Shown here in pieces: positions 13,116 through 16,667 of a DNA stretch of 16,667 bases. Origin of the DNA: an uncultured Bacilli bacterium (GTDB lineage Bacteria; Bacillota_I; Bacilli_A; RF39; UBA660); the NCBI GenBank assembly GCA_947627145.1, contig CANQUW010000012.1:1-16667 (forward strand), given 5' to 3'. A model generated the notes under the pieces. It was not told the origin of the DNA, searched no databases, and saw only the letters and a list, made by a program, of their open reading frames with translations. The translations under genes and the position numbers were made by a program. Position 1 is the first letter of the stretch. Each line of letters begins with the position of its first letter.

Positions 13116-13578
13116 AATTACTCCTTTCCAATATAAAACTATCTATGATAAACACTAAAACTCCACATACAATAAATATATCCGCAATATTAAATACAGG
13201 AGCATTCCATCCAAATAAATTAAATGCTAAAAAGTCAGTTACTTTTCCATATAAAAGTCTATCAATTAAGTTCCCTATTATCCCAGACATTATAAAACCT
13301 AATGTAATAGAAGTAACTAAACTAAAACTTTTATAATTTTTATTTATATAATTCAAAAGATATAACAAAACTCCAATACTAATAAATACAAATATATAAG
13401 AAGCTCCTTCAAGCATACTAAAAGCAGCACCACTATTTTCAACATAATATAAAGAGAAAAATTTAGGAATAACAGTAATTCTTTCTAAAAGAACCATATT
13501 ATTTTTTACAATATATTTAACAAAAAAATCAATTATTATACCAATCAAAGTAACTATATAAATTCTATCCTTCTTCAT
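13096..13578 (-). CDS. lspA: Lipoprotein signal peptidase (signal peptidase II)
   Basis: A 160-residue four-helix membrane aspartyl protease that removes signal peptides from prolipoproteins after lipid attachment. Conserved blocks are ENSGAAFS (47-54), GNLIDRL (102-108), VTDFL with catalytic D115 and FNIADIFI with catalytic D133. Length and topology are normal. The ATG at 13578 lies inside the last codons of dnaE (14-base overlap) with GAGGTAAAGG just before it, so it is coupled to dnaE. Its presence implies that the organism makes lipoproteins. Confidence 0.95.
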   Translation of the reverse strand: MKKDRIYIVTLIGIIIDFFVKYIVKNNMVLLERITVIPKFFSLYYVENSGAAFSMLEGASYIFVFISIGVLLYLLNYINKNYKSFSLVTSITLGFIMSGIIGNLIDRLLYGKVTDFLAFNLFGWNAPVFNIADIFIVCGVLVFIIDSFILERSNYGSRRK

Positions 13579-16531
13579 CCTTTACCTCATTTAACTTTCT
13601 AATATTTAAAACAATAATTTGATACTTATTAAGACGTCTCTCTACTCTACCTTGAACTTTCAAAACATCTCCTCTTTGTATAAAATTATATTCATTCCAA
13701 GTATCAGGGAAAAAAGTAAAATCTGCAGAGCCTGTCTCATCACTACCAGTAACAAAAGACATAGAATCTCCCTTCTTAGTTTTAATAGTTTTAATTTTAT
13801 CAACAAGTACCAAACTTATAACATTTTTATTAAAATATTTATCTATATCTTCTACAAATATAGCATCTTTAACTTCACCTCTATATTTTTGTGCAGGATG
13901 AGCCGATAAATAAAAACCAAATATTTCTTTTTCTTTTTCAAGTAAAAACTCATCACTAAACTCAGACTTCTCTTCTATATCAGGTCTCATTACTAAAGAT
14001 GGATCTATATCAACAGTAATTTTAGCATAATTAACAAGAGCAGATAAATTATGAATTAAAGTACTTCTATTATAACCAAATTTATCAAAACAAGAAGCAT
14101 ATATCAAAGCCTCAATTACCTTTTCACCTACATGTTCAACTACAAGTCTACTCATAGCATCATAAATATCACTAAATGGCATATCTCCTCTTGCTTTAAT
14201 AATCTGAGCTGACGCTACTGTTCCAACTGATTTTATATTAGAAAAAGGAAAATATATTTTATTATCATAAACAATATAACGTCTACTACTTATATTAATA
14301 TCAGGTTTTACTACTTCTATATTACGACTACGAGCTTCCATTATATATTCATAAGTCTTAGATTCAATACCAATAACATTACTAAGTAAATTACTATAAA
14401 ACTCATGACTAAATCTAACTTTTAAATAAGCCATCTTATAAGCAATAATAGAATACGCAACAGAGTGAGATCTATTAAATCCATATCCTGCAAAGTTTAA
14501 AATAAGGTCAAATATCTTTTTACTAAGAGTAGCATCATGTCCTCTTGCAATACTTCTTTTTATAAATTTTTCCTCTTCACTTTTTAAAAGGTCAAACTTC
14601 TTCTTACTCATCGCACGTCTTAAAATATCAGCTTCTCCTAAAGTATACCCAGCAAAAATATTAGCCACTTGCATAATCTGTTCTTGATAAATTAAAATAC
14701 CATAAGTATCTTTTGTAATTTCTTTTAAAGTCGGATCCAAATAAGTAATCTTCTCTTCCCCATGCTTACGTCTAATATAAGGATCAATATTAGGAGCAGC
14801 ACCTGGTCTAAATAATGCAATTGCGGCAAAAACATCTTCAAAAGTATCAGGTTTAAGTCTACTTAAAAAATTTCTCATACCAGTAGATTCAAATTGAAAT
14901 ATACCAGTAGTATCAGCTTTTCTAAATAATTCTATAGTCTTTTTATCATCAAGAGGTATATCAGAAAAATTAATCCTTTTTCCATAATTTTTTTCTATAT
15001 CATTTAATATATTAGAAATTAAAGATAAATTCTTAAGACCTAAAAAGTCCATTTTCAAAAGTCCTAATTCTTCTAAAAATTCCATAGAAAATGCAGTCTG
15101 ATACATTCCCTCATTATAAACAAGCGGTACAACTTCATCAAGTGGCTTCTCACACATAACAATACCTGCAGCATGACTTGATGTATGACGAGGAAATCCC
15201 TCAAAAGCAAGAGAAGTACTATATACTTTCTTTAACTGATTATCAGCATTAATTACTGCCCTAAAATTTTTATTTTCTTTATAAATATCGTTTAGAGTTT
15301 GATGAGTAAATGCCGGAATAAATTTACATGCTCTATCTAGTTTATAAATAGGAACATTCATAACTCTACCAACATCTCTTAAAACTTGTTTTGCACCCAT
15401 AGTACCAAAAGTAACAATACCACTTACATTCTTAACTCCATATTTTTCTATAACATAGTCAATTACCTCTCCTCTTTTATCATCAGGAAAATCAGTATCA
15501 ATATCAGGCATAGTAACACGTTCAGGATTTAAAAATCTTTCAAAAAGCAAATCATATTTAATTGGATCAATATCAGTTATCCCAATAGAATAAGATACTA
15601 AACTACCAGCAGCACTACCACGTCCTGGTCCAATTAAAATATTATGACGTTTAGCATAAAATATAAAATCATATACAACTAAAAAGTAGTTAGCAAACCC
15701 CATCTCTTTTATAACAGAAAGTTCGTACATAAGTCTATCTTTATACTTTTTACTTATATTTCCTCCTAGCCTTTTAGAAAGACCCTTTAAAGACAAACTA
15801 TATAAATAAGAATCTGCTGATACATCTTTATCAAGTTTAAATATTGGAAGAAGTAACTCACTCTTAGGAAAAGAAAAATTACAACTACTAATAATTTTCT
15901 CTATATTAATAAGACCTATATCACTACTCTTTAAAACAACATCATGTATATTTAATTCTTTACCATCTACATCATAAGAAATATCATCACTAATAGTTTT
16001 ACCATCTCTTATTCTATATATAAAATTAAGTAAATCTGCATCTTTCTTTTCCTTATATAAACACTCTTTAAAAAACACTACACAATTACTATCTAAAAGT
16101 AACTCCTCTTCTTCCTTTTTATTACTATAACCATAATAAACATCATCAAAATATAAAGTTATTTCATCTTTTAAAGAAATTGACTTATAAGGAATAACTA
16201 AAATTAAAGATTTATTAAATTGTTTTAAATCATCCACAACAACTTCTCTTTCACTTTGAATTGTAGAAAGTTTAATAAGACTTTTATAGCCATTATAATC
16301 TTTAGCAAACAAACAAATAAAATTATCTTTTAATTTTACTTCAAGTCCAATAACAGGTTTAATATTTTTATTTTTACATTTATGATAAAATTCCATCATA
16401 CCAAACATACTATTATCACAAAGTACTGCAGAGGAAAGATTAGCTGAAACAGAATAATCTATAATATCATCTATTGTAAGTAAAGAACTTAAAAGTGAAT
16501 AATTACTTTTAACATTAAGTGGTGTATACAT
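13565..16531 (-). CDS. dnaE: DNA polymerase III alpha subunit, DnaE type
   Basis: A replicative C-family DNA polymerase of 988 residues, somewhat short for DnaE. Domains in order: PHP (about 1-200), palm/thumb/fingers (about 240-720), helix-hairpin-helix region (about 755-830) and OB fold (about 900-980). Catalytic acids are D343 and D345 in MPDIDTDFPDD and D495 in LLKMDFLGLK. GPGRGSAAGS (301-310), TFGTMGAKQVLRDVGR and GYGFNRSHSVAYS are also intact. The PHP metal site is degenerate: the usual H-x-H-S is NVKS (6-9) and the usual TDHG is CDNS (38-41). No exonuclease domain is present, so this is not PolC. AAGGAGGG precedes the ATG. First gene of an overlapping operon with lspA and rluD. Confidence 0.96.
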   Translation of the reverse strand: MYTPLNVKSNYSLLSSLLTIDDIIDYSVSANLSSAVLCDNSMFGMMEFYHKCKNKNIKPVIGLEVKLKDNFICLFAKDYNGYKSLIKLSTIQSEREVVVDDLKQFNKSLILVIPYKSISLKDEITLYFDDVYYGYSNKKEEEELLLDSNCVVFFKECLYKEKKDADLLNFIYRIRDGKTISDDISYDVDGKELNIHDVVLKSSDIGLINIEKIISSCNFSFPKSELLLPIFKLDKDVSADSYLYSLSLKGLSKRLGGNISKKYKDRLMYELSVIKEMGFANYFLVVYDFIFYAKRHNILIGPGRGSAAGSLVSYSIGITDIDPIKYDLLFERFLNPERVTMPDIDTDFPDDKRGEVIDYVIEKYGVKNVSGIVTFGTMGAKQVLRDVGRVMNVPIYKLDRACKFIPAFTHQTLNDIYKENKNFRAVINADNQLKKVYSTSLAFEGFPRHTSSHAAGIVMCEKPLDEVVPLVYNEGMYQTAFSMEFLEELGLLKMDFLGLKNLSLISNILNDIEKNYGKRINFSDIPLDDKKTIELFRKADTTGIFQFESTGMRNFLSRLKPDTFEDVFAAIALFRPGAAPNIDPYIRRKHGEEKITYLDPTLKEITKDTYGILIYQEQIMQVANIFAGYTLGEADILRRAMSKKKFDLLKSEEEKFIKRSIARGHDATLSKKIFDLILNFAGYGFNRSHSVAYSIIAYKMAYLKVRFSHEFYSNLLSNVIGIESKTYEYIMEARSRNIEVVKPDINISSRRYIVYDNKIYFPFSNIKSVGTVASAQIIKARGDMPFSDIYDAMSRLVVEHVGEKVIEALIYASCFDKFGYNRSTLIHNLSALVNYAKITVDIDPSLVMRPDIEEKSEFSDEFLLEKEKEIFGFYLSAHPAQKYRGEVKDAIFVEDIDKYFNKNVISLVLVDKIKTIKTKKGDSMSFVTGSDETGSADFTFFPDTWNEYNFIQRGDVLKVQGRVERRLNKYQIIVLNIRKLNEVKDEEG

Positions 16532-16554
16532 ATATCTTCCCTCCTTATGTCATT

Positions 16555-16560
16555 ATTTTA
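16555..16560 (-). promoter_or_regulatory. Candidate extended -10 promoter for the dnaE operon
   Basis: Minus-strand TAAAAT (16555-16560) is preceded by TGA, giving an extended -10 element. A matching -35 is not visible. It lies about 24 bases before the dnaE ATG. Confidence 0.4.
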
Positions 16561-16591
16561 TCACAAACACTAAGCAAAATATAGGTTTTAT

Positions 16592-16620
16592 TTGACTTTC
16601 GTTAACTTTTGTGGTAAAGT
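16592..16620 (+). promoter_or_regulatory. Promoter for the plus-strand gene that begins at the window edge
   Basis: Plus strand: -35 TTGACT (16592-16597), 17-base spacer, -10 TAAAGT (16615-16620). It is divergent from dnaE. The leader would be about 38 bases long and ends in AAGGAGGG. Confidence 0.5.
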
Positions 16621-16664
16621 TATACATGCGAGTGAAATACTATATTATAAAGGAGGGTATTATT

Positions 16665-16667
16665 ATG
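16665..16667 (+). CDS. Start codon of an unidentified plus-strand gene (rest outside window)
   Basis: The window ends on ATG. A strong ribosome site, AAAGGAGGG (about 16649-16657), stands 7 bases before it and a promoter is seen further upstream, so a divergent gene is likely to begin here. Nothing can be said about its product. Confidence 0.55.

Noticed and set aside
13145..13909. Two plus-strand open frames (13145-13336 and 13619-13909)
   Set aside because: They are shadows of lspA and dnaE, which are both certain.
1..16667. CRISPR arrays, insertion sequences, prophage or defence genes
   Set aside because: No regularly spaced repeats, terminal inverted repeats, transposase or integrase motifs, or known defence domains were found on reading the genes and gaps.

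Overview
The window looks like chromosomal DNA of a very AT-rich, low-GC Bacillota (Firmicutes) bacterium. It suggests a gut-type lineage near Erysipelotrichales/RF39, but that placement is an inference from composition and gene order. Shine-Dalgarno sites are strong (AAGGAGG type), promoters follow the sigma-70/sigma-A pattern and are mostly spaced by exactly 17 bases, and TGA is a stop codon, so the code is the standard bacterial one and not the mycoplasma one. The cluster ireB-ruvX-DUF1292-mltG-trmR is a conserved Firmicutes core arrangement. Almost every gene lies on the minus strand, so transcription runs from high to low coordinates.

Right part (16667 to about 11640): a divergent promoter region, then a tightly overlapping minus-strand operon dnaE - lspA - rluD - small polytopic membrane protein. 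A plus-strand gene begins with its ATG on the last three bases of the window. A TspO-like gene on the plus strand meets this operon tail to tail with a 15-base overlap. It is divergent from a rhomboid protease that has a soluble N-terminal domain, in the style of GluP.

Middle (9961 to 6860): a six-gene operon with its own promoter: ireB, ruvX, a DUF1292 gene, mltG, trmR and a 127-residue two-helix membrane protein. It ends at a perfect 9-bp hairpin with a T-rich tail. It joins kinase-linked cell-wall control, replication/repair, peptidoglycan strand termination and tRNA modification.

Next (6852 to 3323): extracytoplasmic genes. These are a membrane-anchored phosphodiester glycosidase (NAGPA family), a membrane-anchored thioredoxin-fold protein with a Ser/Glu-rich stalk, a PH-like domain protein, and a 424-residue membrane-anchored protein that I do not recognise. 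A three-LysM protein (3290 to 2835) follows.

Left part (2817 to 1): a single tRNA-Cys(GCA) with promoter and terminator, a small membrane protein, a GreA-like transcript cleavage factor split by an apparent -1 frameshift, a metallo-beta-lactamase-fold hydrolase, and the start of a long acidic low-complexity protein that runs off the window.

I see no CRISPR array, insertion sequence, prophage or recognisable defence island. The best candidates for a second look are the frameshifted GreA-like gene with its unusual coiled-coil tip, the repeated placement of stop codons inside terminator hairpins, and the two-helix protein at the end of the mltG operon. No stretch of more than about 300 bases lacks a gene.
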